DNA of 64,000 nucleotides from Aquatica leii (taxonomy: Eukaryota > Arthropoda > Insecta > Coleoptera > Lampyridae): NCBI GenBank assembly GCA_035610365.1, contig CM069432.1:8556001-8620000 (forward strand). The letters are read 5' to 3'. Shown here one piece after another: positions 10,990 to 23,433 of this stretch (positions are counted from its first letter, which is position 1; each line of letters opens with the position of its first letter). Made by a program: the position numbers and the translations under genes. A model generated the notes under the pieces. That model made no database searches. It worked only from the letters and a program-made list of their open reading frames with translations, and was not told the origin of the DNA.

Positions 10990-12628
10990 TTGCAGAATTT
11001 TACAACTTCGAGATAACGCCGTATTTAAATTATAAAAAAAAACTAATGAAATACAGGTCACACTAGCAAAATGTTATAATGTTATAATTATAAAATTTGT
11101 TTCATCAGCACACGCACACGCGGATGAATCGTCCGCAACTAACTTTTACGCACTGTGGATGAAGATCTTAGATAAACTATTATAAATGCATATTCCACAT
11201 GACTTCTAAAATGTCTAAAAATAGATATCTCGAACGTTAAAAAATTGAACAAACGAATATGAACGAATACAGGAGTTTACGTTAAGTTCAAATACAGCTC
11301 ACATTTTGGCTGATATTCATTCAGTTCGTTCCTGTAGGATTCGATCGATTCACACTCCTTGTCTAATTTACCTTTTTTCGATGATAACGTTGCAAACATT
11401 GCTGTTTTAGATTGTCAACCAAAAATTAATTCTGGTGTTTCAGTCAAGTACCAATAGTACAAAGTGAAGCAATTTCGGTCGTTCTTGTAGAGAACTCGAT
11501 GAGTACAGGAGATATGAAAAAAGCGTATCTTGCATGGCTTTTATTTGAGAAAAAATCAATTTGATGACGATAAGGTTTATATGATGACTGGTTAAAAAAT
11601 ACTTTTAGTTAAACTCATGCAACAACAAAAATATGAATTGGCAAAAAACTGAAAATAATATGAAATGACAAGTATTCATAGACAAAATCCTTTTGGTGAC
11701 CATTCATACTCATATTTGTGCAATCGAGTAATAAAAATCATTATTATTATGAGTTTTTTAAGATATTTAAAGTGGAAAATGCATTATTAGAAAATTGAAA
11801 AATCATATTAAAAATTATAAAAATAGTTATAAAAAGTTCTTTAGCCATACTAGTAGAGACCTCAGAATATTAGGGGGTTCTTGGGGATATTCAATTAACT
11901 TTTCAGTTTTATTAAATATTTATACTTATTATATTTATATATTACAATTTAAATAATATAATAAGTGGTATTATTCGTTAAAGTTTTAACATTTATAAAT
12001 TTCGTTCTTTTAACAATTATAATCTTTTATGTTTTCAAACTAAATCCGTACCGCACTCCACTTCCCCGCATTTTTTCTCATCTGGTTTCTCTGAGATTAC
12101 CGTTACCCAGTCTATTTTGTCTATGTTTTGTTAATTAAAGTGATGCGTTTCCTTTAATTTTCGTTCGCATTTAATTAAAAAGTCAAATTTTGAAATAAAA
12201 AAAATAAAATCTAAAACTTTTGCTATCAACGTCAGTATAAATAACAAATATGTAGTAATAAAACTGAATACGATAGCTTATGTAATGGGAAAAATATTTA
12301 TGCCCTGACTAATTTCAATTTAAACTTCAAAATAGTTGAAAACATTTTTCTCAGCATTCCAAACTCTGCTCATTCATCGCCTCGTCTGTTAAGATTTCGA
12401 CTCGTTACTGTAAAAATGAGTTTCCCGGACGTATGTCGTAATCCGTTTTATTTCATATTGCAGATACTAAATCATTGTTTTAATTTGAAAAATTAAAAAA
12501 CTTAATTTGTATTCAGAATTTTGACATCCATGATTAATTAAGTATCTATGACAAATGTTTGATTTGTGGATTTCAAACTGATTTTGAAATTGAAAATTAG
12601 AACATTTGGGACAACGTAAATCTATAGA
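10990..12628. other. AT-rich sequence, no gene seen
   Basis: It should contain the 5' end of the piggyBac element. TTAA occurs near 11237 and 11280, but I found no terminal repeat matching the left side. The rest is AT-rich with no coding signal, tandem repeat or recognisable element. Confidence 0.5.
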
Positions 12629-13955
12629 AGCTTTAGGTCTTACGAACCTTGCACGGCCAACTCACACAGTCGGAGATAGGGGAGGTTCAAGGGAATTATG
12701 CTTAAGGGCGCCAGATCTAATCCAAACTAACACTTCTGCCTCGATCACGACAGACGGTCCAAAATTCGAGGTTCGTAATCCTTGTTACTCTGATGTTCGA
12801 GTAGCCAAGTAGCTAGTTAATAGGTAAAGATAATTAAAAGAGAAAGGTATGTTGCCATAAAAGAAAGATTAACAAGTATAATTACCTTTAATGTATTAAC
12901 ATAGAAGATTAACAGTAGGGTATTTTAATTTCTCAATTCGTAAATACTAGAAAGGTTAACAAGTATAATCAACAGGTATAAAAACTTTGATTTACCAACA
13001 TAGCAGATTCACAGTATTATGTTTAATTTCTCAATTCATAAATGCCAGACATATCGGCAACACACAATGCATAGGTAGTCAAGTCGAAACGAACAGCGCA
13101 AAAAATCTGGTAGTAAATATTGTTTGTACACAACATGCGATACAATTTAAATGATGATTGAAATTACCTTATTGGTATATAAACAATAAACGTAATTACG
13201 GGTATTACCATTAACCAAAGTTCTGTAATTAACTTTCGTGACAGCGATATAAAAATTATTCAAATAAACTCACCCGAAGTACAGTGTCCACTTTCGCAAA
13301 GAAAACGTTTTCCCCGCTAGCGGCCTGTAATAAATATTTAATAGCAAATCGTGTCACACACTAACTCACGAAGAATAAGAAGCTACAAAATCAGTATTAA
13401 TAAATCATTAAAGGTTATATAAGAACCCGTTGTATCGAATGCTGTAGGTTGTTATTATGAACAGGCGGGTGATAACACAATCGACTGGTATACACGAAAT
13501 AACATCTCCCACAGTAAGGCTTGTCGAGACTCCGTTTTCGTGGTGGAGAATATGCCTTCCCAAAATCTTAAGTGTTCGGTAACGGTCTTCCTCAATAATA
13601 ATTAATCTTCATCATTTCTTTATTGAAACGAACATGTGTTCAAAGCGTGGGGAAACGGCTATCAAACTAAGGAGAAGTTACAAACGAATTTTAATAAAAC
13701 GGGAGTAATTATCTTACCCTGTGACGACTCAAATATTTTACGAACGTAATGAAATTATAATTTGATTCCCATTATTAAGGATGTCATTCGAAATTATTTC
13801 TTTAAGTCGTACAGGCCATTTTATGCAATTGACAGCTTCACGATTTCGTCGTAAAATGACAGTCACAAGAAACGATCGGCAGAGGGCGTCAAAATCGGAA
13901 TCTAATTTCAATTCAATATACAGAGTATTCCGTTAGAAAAATTTTGCACGTAACA
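12629..13955 (-). mobile_element. Solo LTR, family A, copy 3
   Basis: Minus-strand copy with its 5' end at 13946-13955 (GCACGTAACA read on the plus strand). At the 3' end it follows the family up to AAGCTT (plus 12628-12633), but the last six bases (GTAACA) are replaced by unrelated sequence, so no target duplication can be read. It shares the GATCGGCAGAGGGCGTCAA block near 13875, AAAACGTTTTCCCC near 13303 and the ACGAACCTTGCACGGCC block near 12642. Confidence 0.75.
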
Positions 13956-14149
13956 GACTGGCTCTCTTATTCCAACAAAATCTTCAGAAAGGTATAATAA
14001 AAAGTATAGATTTTTTTTTGTAAATGGCTGGCGTTATCTATTCGATTTGGTAAGTTTTGTAGTTTATTTGGTAGAAATTAATTATTGTTGTTAAATTCTA
14101 AAAAAATATATAGTTCTTCGCTATAGTCCAAATACTCTACAGTTAAAAT

Positions 14150-14345
14150 AATGATAGGAATTTTTAAAAACGTAGATATTTCAAGATACCTACAAGTCCG
14201 AGCATTTCAAAGGAAATAGTCAGTTGCATATAAAGCTAAGCAAGCAAAAACACTCTCCAGAGACGAAATAAATCAGTTGATTAAAGAAACAACGCAATTC
14301 AAACTCAACGACAATTTTTTTTTAAATCAGTGTCTTTTATTGATG
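14150..14345 (+). pseudogene. Crypton-like tyrosine recombinase scrap
   Basis: The frame reads YLQVRAFQRK, a stop, then SVAYKAKQAKTLSRDEINQL. This resembles the start of the catalytic half of Crypton/KIAA1958-like tyrosine recombinases, where 'RqSvgyK.KksK.lt..eI..F' is usual. Nothing after about 14345 can be aligned by eye: the Arg-His-Arg-Tyr catalytic residues are not visible. It is a fragment at best and could be chance. Confidence 0.35.
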
Positions 14346-16620
14346 AGAGCGCATTGAAAAAATTTTTTTGGCTAAGTTATCAAAGATTTATTGCCAGTAG
14401 TTTTGTAAACAGCGACAAAATGGGTCAAAATGTAATCTTTAATAACACGAAATATACAAGACCATTTTTAGTTCCATTAGTTCCTATCCACAAAACTCAT
14501 TCATCGACAAAAACCAAAAAGACAAATGGACGCCTCTGCGATGACCGGTTTTCTACGACGCATCAAATTTATCGACAATAGACCATCCTAACTAAAGAGC
14601 GGATAGTAAGGCAAGAAAAACACCAAAAAAGGTGGCATGAAAAGCATAATAAACCTGCCAAAAAAGGCAATAAAGAAGGCACAAATATCTATTAAAATTT
14701 ACAATTTATTTTTTTGTTTTACAATGTTTATTAAGTGCTATTATTTTCCCAAGCACAAATCAAATGTTTTTCAATATTTTGAGCCAGAAGCTGTTGCCTT
14801 TTATCATTTAAAATTAAAGGTTTGTTAAATTATTGTCCAATTTACTCCCCATGTAATTATTTTCAAATTTTGATTGTTTATTAGGTGGCATTAATTAAAA
14901 CTTACTCACAGCGCAACAGCAATAGACTATCACAGTGTGACAATATCACAGGTATTTATAATAAACAAATAATATTTAAGTCATGTGTTTTAGTTGTTAA
15001 AGGAATCCCATCGGATAGAATTAAAATTATCTATATTTGTTTACTTTACTTAGGTACTGAATGGACCTATAACATATGATTCATTCTGAAATCCTTCCGG
15101 TTTTGTAAATAGTGTTCTGTTAAGCCTGTCACTGTACATAATCCTAGTATAAATTCTTACAATAGTTCTTCTCTATAAGCGTCTTTTGTATTTAATATTT
15201 TCTGGAAACCATTGTTTAACAAAACATGAAAATCCCTGTTGTTATTTATAGGTTCGTGGTAAGAGCTTTTGAGCAAAAAGTGTTATTTATATTATTGTAC
15301 GTAATTTAAGTAAAATTCTGTAATGCGTTATTGTCATCTACCTATTAAAACACTGTTTACACAAACTTTTCAAAATTTAAATGTAAAAAGGCAATATAAA
15401 ATAATACTCTTTAAAAAGGCAAAAAAGTTACACAAATAGGCAAAATAGGCAGGCTCCAAGCATTTGCCTGACTGTCCGCTCTTTAATCCTAACACATCTA
15501 AATTATTCTTTCTTCTTCTTTGCGACAAAAAACTCAAAACAAAACTTAAATTCTACGAGATTAGCAAGTAAATTAATAACGGTTTACGTAATAATTAATC
15601 CAACGGGATCGTTCGGTGTACTAAATTCCCAATAATTATTACTTTAATTAAATCAATACCTTCTTTGGAGGTTTAATTTGTAAAGTCTACTAAATAATCA
15701 CGCTACGAAATAGAAGACTATAAAATTTGTATTATCTTTCGAATTAATTAACTACGATCATTGAAAATATATTAAACTTACTAATTAAATTTACCTAAAA
15801 AAATTGTTTCTATATATTAAGTACCTGTCCCGTTATAACTTCCGTATTGCAGTGCATAGAAATAAAAACTCCATGCAGATAGGTCAATGATTATGTTAAT
15901 GTAATTGTATCTTGAGGGAAACTAAAAAAAATAAGCATAAAGAGTTGTTTGCATAATAAAGTATCTACCGATAATATCTGCTTTAAGAGAAACCAAAACG
16001 GAGAAAACTTATAACATTAATTAACAAAATTTACAAATAAATTAGAAGCGATGTGATAGACCAAACAAACATTAAACAATTTGATTGGATTCAAATTTCA
16101 AAACAAAACGTTTTTGAGCTGTTTCGATTGACAACATCCTGAAAGTTAAGAATAAAACAATTTTGATTTTGAATTGTTTTTTAGAAACATTATTATGAAT
16201 CACAATATTTTCGACTTCCATAATCAAATATCAGATCTAAAATTTGAGTTATCAAAAAACGTTATAGAACCCTGTTCCCTGGTTCTACAAATATTGTATA
16301 ATTTCCAGAAAAGTTTTAGAGCTTGATACCAAAAATTTAATTATTTAGTTTGTTTTGCAGCACAGTTCGTGTTTTTCCTGAACATTTTTGTTAAGCGCCT
16401 ATTGTTAGTAAAATCAACGCTTAGGAATATCAACTATCAAAGAGATGGATGTTTTGATGAAATTAATGCTTGAACCATTGTTTAGAGTTTAATTTTAAGT
16501 AATCAATTAAACGTCAATTAATAAGTAAAGAAACACACCATGAATGATGAAGAAAATGCAATATCTTCAAAAATACTAATCCTATCGTGTAAAACAATTG
16601 AATTTTACAAAAGATACTCG
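14346..16620. other. AT-rich sequence, no gene seen
   Basis: Short reading frames at 14330-14581, 14637-14828 and 14885-15079 lack any recognisable motif and look random for this base composition. No repeat structure was noticed. Confidence 0.5.
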
Positions 16621-17070
16621 AAATAAGCGTTGTCGTAAGTACTCCAAATTAGCCGGTTGTGTTTTGTATATCACTGGCTTCAAATGGCCCCAGGGAAAAA
16701 ATCTAAACTGGTCAAGTCTGGTGATCGTACTGGCTACTCAGTTGCACCACGTCTGCCAATCCAATGGTTCGGCAATCGGTGGTTAAACCAATTGCGAACG
16801 TTTAAGGCACAATGTGGTGGATTTCCTTTTAAGCCTTGCTGCTTCTCTATTTCTACGGTTATTAAAAGATCTCTACCCGTATTCAAGAAAATGTCACTAG
16901 TTTAATTATGAATATGTGTGTAATGACGACCATCCCTAAAACCCGTGCCCAAATATTCAGTTTTTGGGGAGTTTGAGTATGACCTCTAACAAAATGGGGG
17001 TTCTCATCGGTCCAGTAACGCAACATTGTGTTTACAAACAGAGACATGTAAAGTAAAGCTGCGTTCATTA
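16621..17070 (-). pseudogene. DD41D mariner-like transposase fragment
   Basis: Read on the minus strand from about 17060, it gives TMLRYWTDENPHFVRGHTQ and PQKLNIWARVLGMVVI. A degraded stretch follows, then PPHCALNVRNWFNHRLPNHW, IGRRGATE-stop-PVRSPDLTSLDFF. The WIGRRG...RSPDL..LDFF block and the spacing from GNPPH (normally DGAPPH) to LD match the mariner at 51432-52517, where 41 residues separate the second and third catalytic Asp. Here the second Asp codon is lost and several stops interrupt. The N-terminal helix-turn-helix part and both inverted repeats were not found. Confidence 0.7.
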
Positions 17071-17177
17071 CTGAAACAGATATGTTTTACAAAATTTGAG
17101 TTTGTAGTGACTTGTTATGTTCCAATGGGGGAGGTGGAGAAAAAGAAAGAAAAAATTTCTTATATTAATTACCAAGA

Positions 17178-17720
17178 TGTCATGCTTACCTTTCGGCTAG
17201 CCTCACCGTAGATGGTCGTCGGGTAAAAGAAAAACGAAAGACACAGAGTTTTCTTTAGGTAAGCGAAATGCCCGAGTGCGCCACCTCTTCTCGAATTTTT
17301 GTCGAAGATAAACAGTCTAGGTAGGAGAAAAGGAGATTCTAGACCCGAGGTCCCCCAAAAGAAATAGTGAGAATCAACAATAACCATTTATTGAGTATCT
17401 GTCTATTAATAGCCAATTCCGGAACGGAAAGAGCCATTCGACGGTTACGCCACTGGTATAATCAGAGAATCAATTACCTTACATAACACACAACAAAATT
17501 GTAACTCTGGAAGCAATAAGTAAAGCGCTAATATTTAAAGTGTCTCTCCGCGGCTACCGTAACCCGTAGCATATCCACCCGCGGTCGCGCGTGAGCATTA
17601 AAACAAAGTAACACCGCCCGTGGTCCTTGACGTCTAGTTCACGACCGGTAGTAAAAGTGTCATTCAATTAGTTTACGACAAAATAACGCGTGGCGTGCTC
17701 CCAAATCTCTACCCTTGACA
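17178..17720 (-). repeat. Possible solo LTR or small TGTCA-ended element
   Basis: A 543-bp block that is noticeably GC-richer than its flanks. It begins TGTCATGC and ends CCCTTGACA on the plus strand, giving 5-bp inverted ends (TGTCA/TGACA). On the minus strand it holds a polyadenylation-like AATAAA (CTCAATAAATGG, near 17383). No matching target duplication flanks it, and no second copy was noticed, so the element call is tentative. It could be host sequence. Confidence 0.3.
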
Positions 17721-18420
17721 ATTGAAATTTTTCTTCTATGCTAACAAAACAAATTGTAAGTTACGTTAAATAATCATTAAATAGATAAACCATTACATTA
17801 AGGCGTTTGTTAAACATAGTAATTAACCCTAGTTGAATCGTAGCAAAATTGACGTTAAATATAATTAAAAATAATTACGCATGTCGAAAAATTTCGTTAA
17901 TTATTGTAATTAAACAGAAATAAATGTAGTAGACTAGGTGTACAGGATGTACAAAGACAAAGTTCAAGATAAAAATGCATTTACATTCCGCACTGATTTC
18001 ACTTAATATAAATCCGCAGCGTATGTAGCGACAGCAGCAGTCATGACCCCGAAGCGCGTGGACGAAAAATGGGTCGAGGTGTGGTGGCCCCTCGCGGTTC
18101 CAAAACGTACACTTAACGATACTATAAATACCTCGTGTTTTCTCAAACCCCCAACCTGTAGCACAGCGCCATCAATCCACTGGGATCCTTTAATCCGCGA
18201 CTTTGAATACTGCATAAGTACAGCGATACCAAGATAACTCAGTCCGAAAGCTTCCACAGAGCTCGGAAGAAAATTCCAACAGATATTGAGAAACCAAAAG
18301 AAAGAAAGAGCTACTTTACGATTTTTACATCAAAATACGTAGATATTTTGTTGGATGCATCGGACATTTTATCGGATTTATTAGTGATTTCTAAAATAAA
18401 ACGTCGTTGCATTAGATATT
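17721..18420. other. GC-richer unique sequence, unexplained
   Basis: The stretch 18010-18260 is GC-rich for this window. It has an open frame on each strand (minus 18257-18003, plus 18043-18237), neither with a motif I know. A TATAAATAC occurs at 18123-18131. It could be part of a host exon or promoter, or an unrecognised repeat. There is no evidence for splice sites or a defined start. Confidence 0.25.
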
Positions 18421-19430
18421 AATCGATGAAAGAGAAACCTCATGTTTCTTACCCAACTGAATTTGCCACGTCCATTACACCGCAAACCGACAAATAAAGT
18501 GAATTTTGTAGATGGCCGACTACTCTCGAGCGCCCTCTGCGAGCATAATTTGAAAATTACAACTCGAGGTCGAGTATTCCCCACTTTTAAAGGTAAGTTG
18601 CCTAACTATCAGGCGGATTTTCGCTCAATTACGAATTTACACGTTACAGACTAAATTCGACATAGTCTCACAAAAACCTGTTCGTCTGTCGTAACCATCT
18701 TCACCAAGCTCTAGGAAAAAAGGATGCTTATAAATTTTTGTCCCTTTACGAACTAATGAATACGAAGCCCAGTAGCTTCAGCAGTCTGGCGCAAAGAGTT
18801 AATGGGATTGACAGTAATATTCAGATTCACGTTTTTACCTTGCAAATTTTATCACAACAGTAACATTTTCTTAAAAACTAATCGTAGAAATACAAAACTA
18901 TTAGACTGTTTTTAAACGGAGGTTAAAAACAACTTTCAAAAAATAAATTTTTAACCCCCCTTTCTATTTCATATTTTTGGGGAAACTATTCTCATTGAGT
19001 GTCCTCACAAGCAAAATTGACCGGCTTTGGCATTTTCACATAACGTTTTTGTTTTCTAGAAATTTAAAGTAGATCATTTTTTAAAAATCACCCTGTATAG
19101 TAGATATAAATTCATTTTTAGCAACACGTGGAAATGAACACTGCGAGATAAAAAGTTAAATATCAACCAAAGCGGGCACGGGCCAATAGAACGATGCAGG
19201 AATGCACACATTTATAAAGAAACGTAAGAGAAAACACCTTTAGTGTTTAAGAACATTGGCAGTTTGATCAGCAAAAAAAAAGAGATTAATTTAGAACCAC
19301 AGTATCGCGTAAAAATATATTTTTATATTATGTTTTTAATTTATTTTGAAGTGATTCTCCATAACAAAAACAAACGTAATTAGAAACAATAAAATGAATT
19401 AAAACGGAAAAAGAAGAAGTCTGGTCTAAG
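18421..19430. other. Non-coding; transposon-end-like CACCCTGTATA
   Basis: Mostly featureless. TTTTTAAAAATCACCCTGTA at about 19078-19097 is the kind of terminal motif often seen at ends of Tc1/mariner-class insect elements, abutting a TA. No partner end was found. GGTTAAAAA and TTTTTAACC (about 18921 and 18949) form a short inverted repeat with a loop. Confidence 0.3.
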
Positions 19431-20620
19431 ATTAAGACCTTCTACATTCTCACCAGAAACTGAAACTCAAATAAGAAATCACGTTCTTAAGTTGGCTAAA
19501 TTGTCATGGATTGACAAGGACAAGTTGCAATTATTTTTTACGAGAAACCCCCAAATCAGATAGAGAAATCTTGAAGGAACATCTGTTAATAGAATAATTG
19601 GTTCCAATGATTTTTTTAATTTTAGCAATCCTGTTAAAAAAAATCAGTTTGTGCAAAACAAAATGTTTAATGCTGACGATGCAAAGGCGACAAAACAGTT
19701 TAGGTGAAATGGAAAGAACGCTACTGCTAAATGCGCAATGAGTGCTTCTGGGAGTTTTTTCACAATGCTTCTTATATTTCCTCTGAAACAAATGTCTCCT
19801 AGATTGACAAAACATGGAACAGTCCGGGGAATCTATGCAATTACCGGTAATGGTTGAAGAAAAACAAAAGTATGTAGATTCAAGTTTACCAAACCCTGTT
19901 TTGCTGTTGCAAATATAATTGAATCGTGGTATTGTTAGTTTTGCTACATACCTCCAACCCATTGCGGCCTCTAGATACTTCACTTTTTTATCATTTCCAT
20001 TCGCTTTCAATAAAAAGTACAATATTTTTTTAGAAAGCTGTCAAGCCAAAGAAACTGATTTTCTTAGATTTAGCTGAAATATTCAACAATGCCTACGATT
20101 AAATTAAAACTATGGAAAAAGTTATTTCAAGCTTTAACTGATCTGGAATTTACGCATTTAATACAGATAAATTAATAGAAGAGAATTTTGAAGCTCCTAG
20201 CCAACATTTGCCTACTGTATCTGATGATTTGGACTCAAACTCAAACTCACAAAGCATTGCAAAACTTTGGTCATTGCGCTCATATTTCGAAATAATATAT
20301 AAACTTAGTTCTGTGCAAGAAGGTAAAAAAAAATATTAAGCAGATGTAACATTACAGAAAAAGAAATATGGAATTAGACTCTGATACTTTCAAAAAAGAT
20401 GAAATTGACCAGAAAGATATTGTTAATGATGATGAACTGGATGACATAGTTGACATGAATGTGAATGGAAACGAGAAGGAGTAATGTTTGTTGTGTGGAG
20501 ATTTTGGAAAAGATGGAAAAATTTGGTATTGATGTATTTGTTGCGGTATGCAGTGGACAGAACTCTGCCACTTACTAGAATGCTACTTTTGCAATAAAAA
20601 CCTTTTAGAAGAAAAACCTT
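19431..20620 (+). pseudogene. pogo/Tigger-type transposase, heavily degraded
   Basis: The plus strand gives, across several frames: LSWIDKDKLQLFFTRNPQI (CENP-B-like helix-turn-helix region), GTSVNRIIGSNDFF, then FNADD around the first catalytic Asp. Next are ATAKCAMSASGSFF and LLIFPLKQMSPRL, with the conserved 'aicAmsasG.f.PP..IFPrkrm' block. Near 20130-20240 it gives ISSFN.SGIYAFN and ENFEAPSQ, matching the family's 'GfrktGi.PfN...f.e.df' segment. At 20480-20580 a Cys-rich tail (CLLCGDFG...W..CICCGMQW) matches the C-terminal zinc finger of many insect Tigger proteins. Stops and frameshifts are numerous, and the second and third catalytic Asp region is missing. Confidence 0.7.
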
Positions 20621-21490
20621 GTTGCAAAATTTTAATTTAACTTAACGTTTTTTCAATAAATACTAACCAAGCTTACCAGTAGTTAAATCACTGCAAAAAA
20701 AGTTGTGGCAGCTCAGAAGTGATAAGATAAAAAAAATCTAACAACTAAGGGTACGCCAACAATATCTCTATACGACTAATCATACAGGACCCATATATTA
20801 GGATGATTAATAAATTATTACAAAAAAAATACTGGCAATTAGCATGAAATTATGGTGATTTCATAGCATTAAAACTAAGCGCACCATTAAAACTTATTAC
20901 ATAACTACAAAAAGTTGGCATACGTTAGTTGTGATAACAAGCGTAATATGTCAGGCCGTGCGTGATTACGACCGACCTCAAAGTAAATAATTAAATATTA
21001 AAAACAAGGTACTTACTCACCGTTCCAAAGATGCAACTAGCTAATGGCATATCAAACAGAGTTACCACAAATAAGTTGTTAAGTTTCATAAGATTGCTTA
21101 AAAGCAGTGTTACCAAGGGGAAATCACAAAACGCACTGCAAAATGAAAATGTATGCTTAACCCAGCAAATATTTACTTTCAAATATACGATTGTCCCTAA
21201 TAAGTTTGAAATTATCTTGTATTATTAAAACCAAAACAAAGAATAACACAGGTCTACAAGTAAAAAACTGCATAAGTATTTTGTACATTTTCTTATAGAT
21301 TTTAACTAAATTAAAATTAAAATTCCTTATTAACTTGAAATTTAGTATTCTGTTTTTAATTAAAAAATTTCCCTAAAACTAGGTCTTCTCACATTAATTC
21401 CATCAATTATAGCTAAACTTCGCAATAAATGAAAAATGGTGGATAAAGTGGTTTTAGCGTTAACAGGAAGGTGGCATGATCTGGCCGAAA
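20621..21490. other. AT-rich sequence, no gene seen
   Basis: No coding signal. CCCAGCAAATATTTAC at 21171-21186 resembles the terminus of the element that starts at 21491, so it may be an orphan end of the same family. Confidence 0.35.
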
Positions 21491-22722
21491 CCCAGTAAAT
21501 ACAAACACGTTGATAAAACGTAGTTGAAAAACCTAACCAAGAAGTTGTAAAATTAACGTTGGCAATAGTATATTTCTATATTATATTTCAACGTGATTTA
21601 TTTCAGTTTTATTAACGTCGTTTTTTAAATATATGTTAAATAATTAGCAATATCACACCGTTTACTCAACGTGATGTATATACGTGAATTTCACCGAAAG
21701 TTACTAGGTGTTCGCAACATTCTTTTTCAGATGTTTTTCGCCGTTTTTTTAACGTAAATTTTACAGGAAAAACGTATATTTTTAAGGATTTTACACAGTT
21801 TTTTGTAGTTTCTGTTATAACTTACTTCAAAATAATAATTTAAATAATGGACCAGGCTAGCTCACATAATTTATTTATATAAAACACAAATATAAAATAT
21901 AGAACAACAATGAGACAACGAAAACGAGTTGTCAGCGTACGACAAAAGCAGTACCCACAAATTCAAATTTAAGAAATGGAGAGTATTGTGCATCATCAAT
22001 TGAGCACGCAGAAAATCCAAAAATGGTAAATTCAATCAAACAAATATATCAAATATATGTTTACGACGTTTCCGTAATAATTAAGGTTTCAACGTCGTCT
22101 AATAGACATTATGATTTTACAAAGCATATATTAATAATGTTTAACCGATAGTTGATAAAAAATTATCAACGTTAAAATTGCGTCAATAAATAGCGTAGAT
22201 AATGCTGACCATAAAACACTGTTATATTACCGTTATAATCTTCAGTAATTTCAACGTGGTCTAATGACGTTGGTTTCACCAATATAGATGCACCAATAGT
22301 TGATAAATAATAATCACTGTTAAAATGACGTTGATAAATAACGTAGAAAATACTGGTAATAGAACACTGTTATATAAAACGTTGTAACCTTCAATAATTT
22401 CAACATGGTCTAACGACGTTGTTTTCACAAGCGTTGTAAACTGATAGTTGATAAATGATTATCAACGTTAAAATTGCGTTAACAAATAACGTGGAAAATA
22501 CCGATACTAAAACAACGCTGAGTATAACGTAAACATTTTCTGTAGTCTATGTTGATGATAATTTGCACCACGAGATAACCAATTATTAATATAGAAATAA
22601 CGTGAATAACAAACGTTGAAACAAAAGGTCAGAAAAGAACGTTAAAAATATAACGTCCAACGCGCATTCAATCAAGAAAACGTGTTATTAACGTTAATAA
22701 AACGTGTATATGTTTGTTGGGG
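21491..22722. mobile_element. Non-autonomous element with CCCAGTAAATACA-type ends
   Basis: It opens CCCAGTAAATACAAACAC and closes GTGTATATGTTTGTTGGGG. The two ends are imperfect inverted repeats (about 12-13 of 18 bases). The closely similar terminus CCCAGCAAACACA bounds another element at 55823-57363. The interior has no coding sequence. It is dominated by short dispersed motifs built on AACGTTGATAA and ACGTT-rich words in both orientations, including a tandem array. A target duplication is not clear here. The superfamily is unknown to me. Confidence 0.55.
22078..22541. repeat. Tandem repeat, ~148-bp period, three copies
   Basis: Each unit begins near TAATTTCAACGTGGTCTAA and later has GTTGATAAAT, ATTATCAACGTTAAAAT and an ACACTG or equivalent block. 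Unit starts are about 22078, 22246 and 22394. The first is longer (~168 bp). Divergence between units is substantial. The array lies inside the CCCAGTAAATA element and is part of its AACGTT-rich filling. Confidence 0.65.
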
Positions 22723-22949
22723 ACGGGTTAAAAGTTGATAGTGAGTAATATTACTGATAAAATTGAGCATGTTTAAACTTACTAAAAGTAAATATAGACA
22801 ATTTGCTGTTGGATTAGATCATGTTTCATCAAGCTAAACAAGTTCACTATTTTGCTGGTCATCTCAGTTTATATTCAGCATTCGAGCGATACAGTAATTG
22901 CTATTTTATTTGTGGAAGACGACTTGCTGAGGTTGTGTAATTTCTCGCT

Positions 22950-23270
22950 GTTATTGAAACTTGCAAAAAATGAGCTTTTCATAAGGTGTGTAGAAGATGC
23001 GAAGAATATCTTCGTTTGTGATTCATTTTGCATTCCTATGATATGGTGTAAACAAAAAAATCACACAAGCGACTGCTACTTCCGTTCGGTAGATGTCAAA
23101 GAATTGAATACAAAAAATAAAAATAAAACATAACACTGTAATCTTAACTCAGCTATTCGTACAGTGTCCCAGGGATCTGATATACTAGTTCGACAACCAG
23201 TTTCTAATTTAGATGACATCCTGAGTGAGTCGGAAGACTCAGACCCATTAGCTTCTTGCAACAAACCTAG
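22950..23270 (+). pseudogene. Fragment of an unrecognised invertebrate protein family
   Basis: The frame reads EDAKNIFVCDSFCIPMIWC, KNHTSDCYFRSVDVKELNTK, a stop, then HCNLNSAIRTVSQGSD and an acidic stretch DDILSESEDSDPLASCNKP. The SDCYF...(N-S)AIR-type block recalls a family of large unannotated proteins multiplied in many invertebrate genomes, probably carried by a repeat. I cannot name its function. It stops where the inverted repeat of the 23.26-27.72 kb element begins, as if that element had inserted here. No continuation was found to the right of 27725. Confidence 0.4.
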
Positions 23271-23433
23271 TTCACTATCATTCCTCCGCGTGCGTCAGCC
23301 GCTATATTACAAAATGGCGGACAAAAAAGCTTATTTGTTAATTAGCTCGCTTATAAGCGCTCCAACGGTAAATTTTCAAGTAAAATAAATTAAAGATCTT
23401 TAAAATCTCTACAAAAAATGTCATATACTATTT
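23269..23433 (+). repeat. Left terminal inverted repeat of the Academ-like element
   Basis: Runs from AGTTCACTATCATT, then CCTCCGCGTGCGT, to CATATACTATTT. It matches the reverse complement of 27552-27714 with few differences. It includes CAAAATGGCGGAC at 23310-23322. Confidence 0.85.

Noticed and set aside
12606..12812. 68-codon frame at 12606-12812
   Set aside because: It lies in the LTR end on the opposite strand and is not conserved in the other LTR copies.
19531..20022. 163-codon minus-strand frame with many Cys
   Set aside because: The plus strand shows a degraded pogo/Tigger transposase in the right order of motifs; the minus frame has none.
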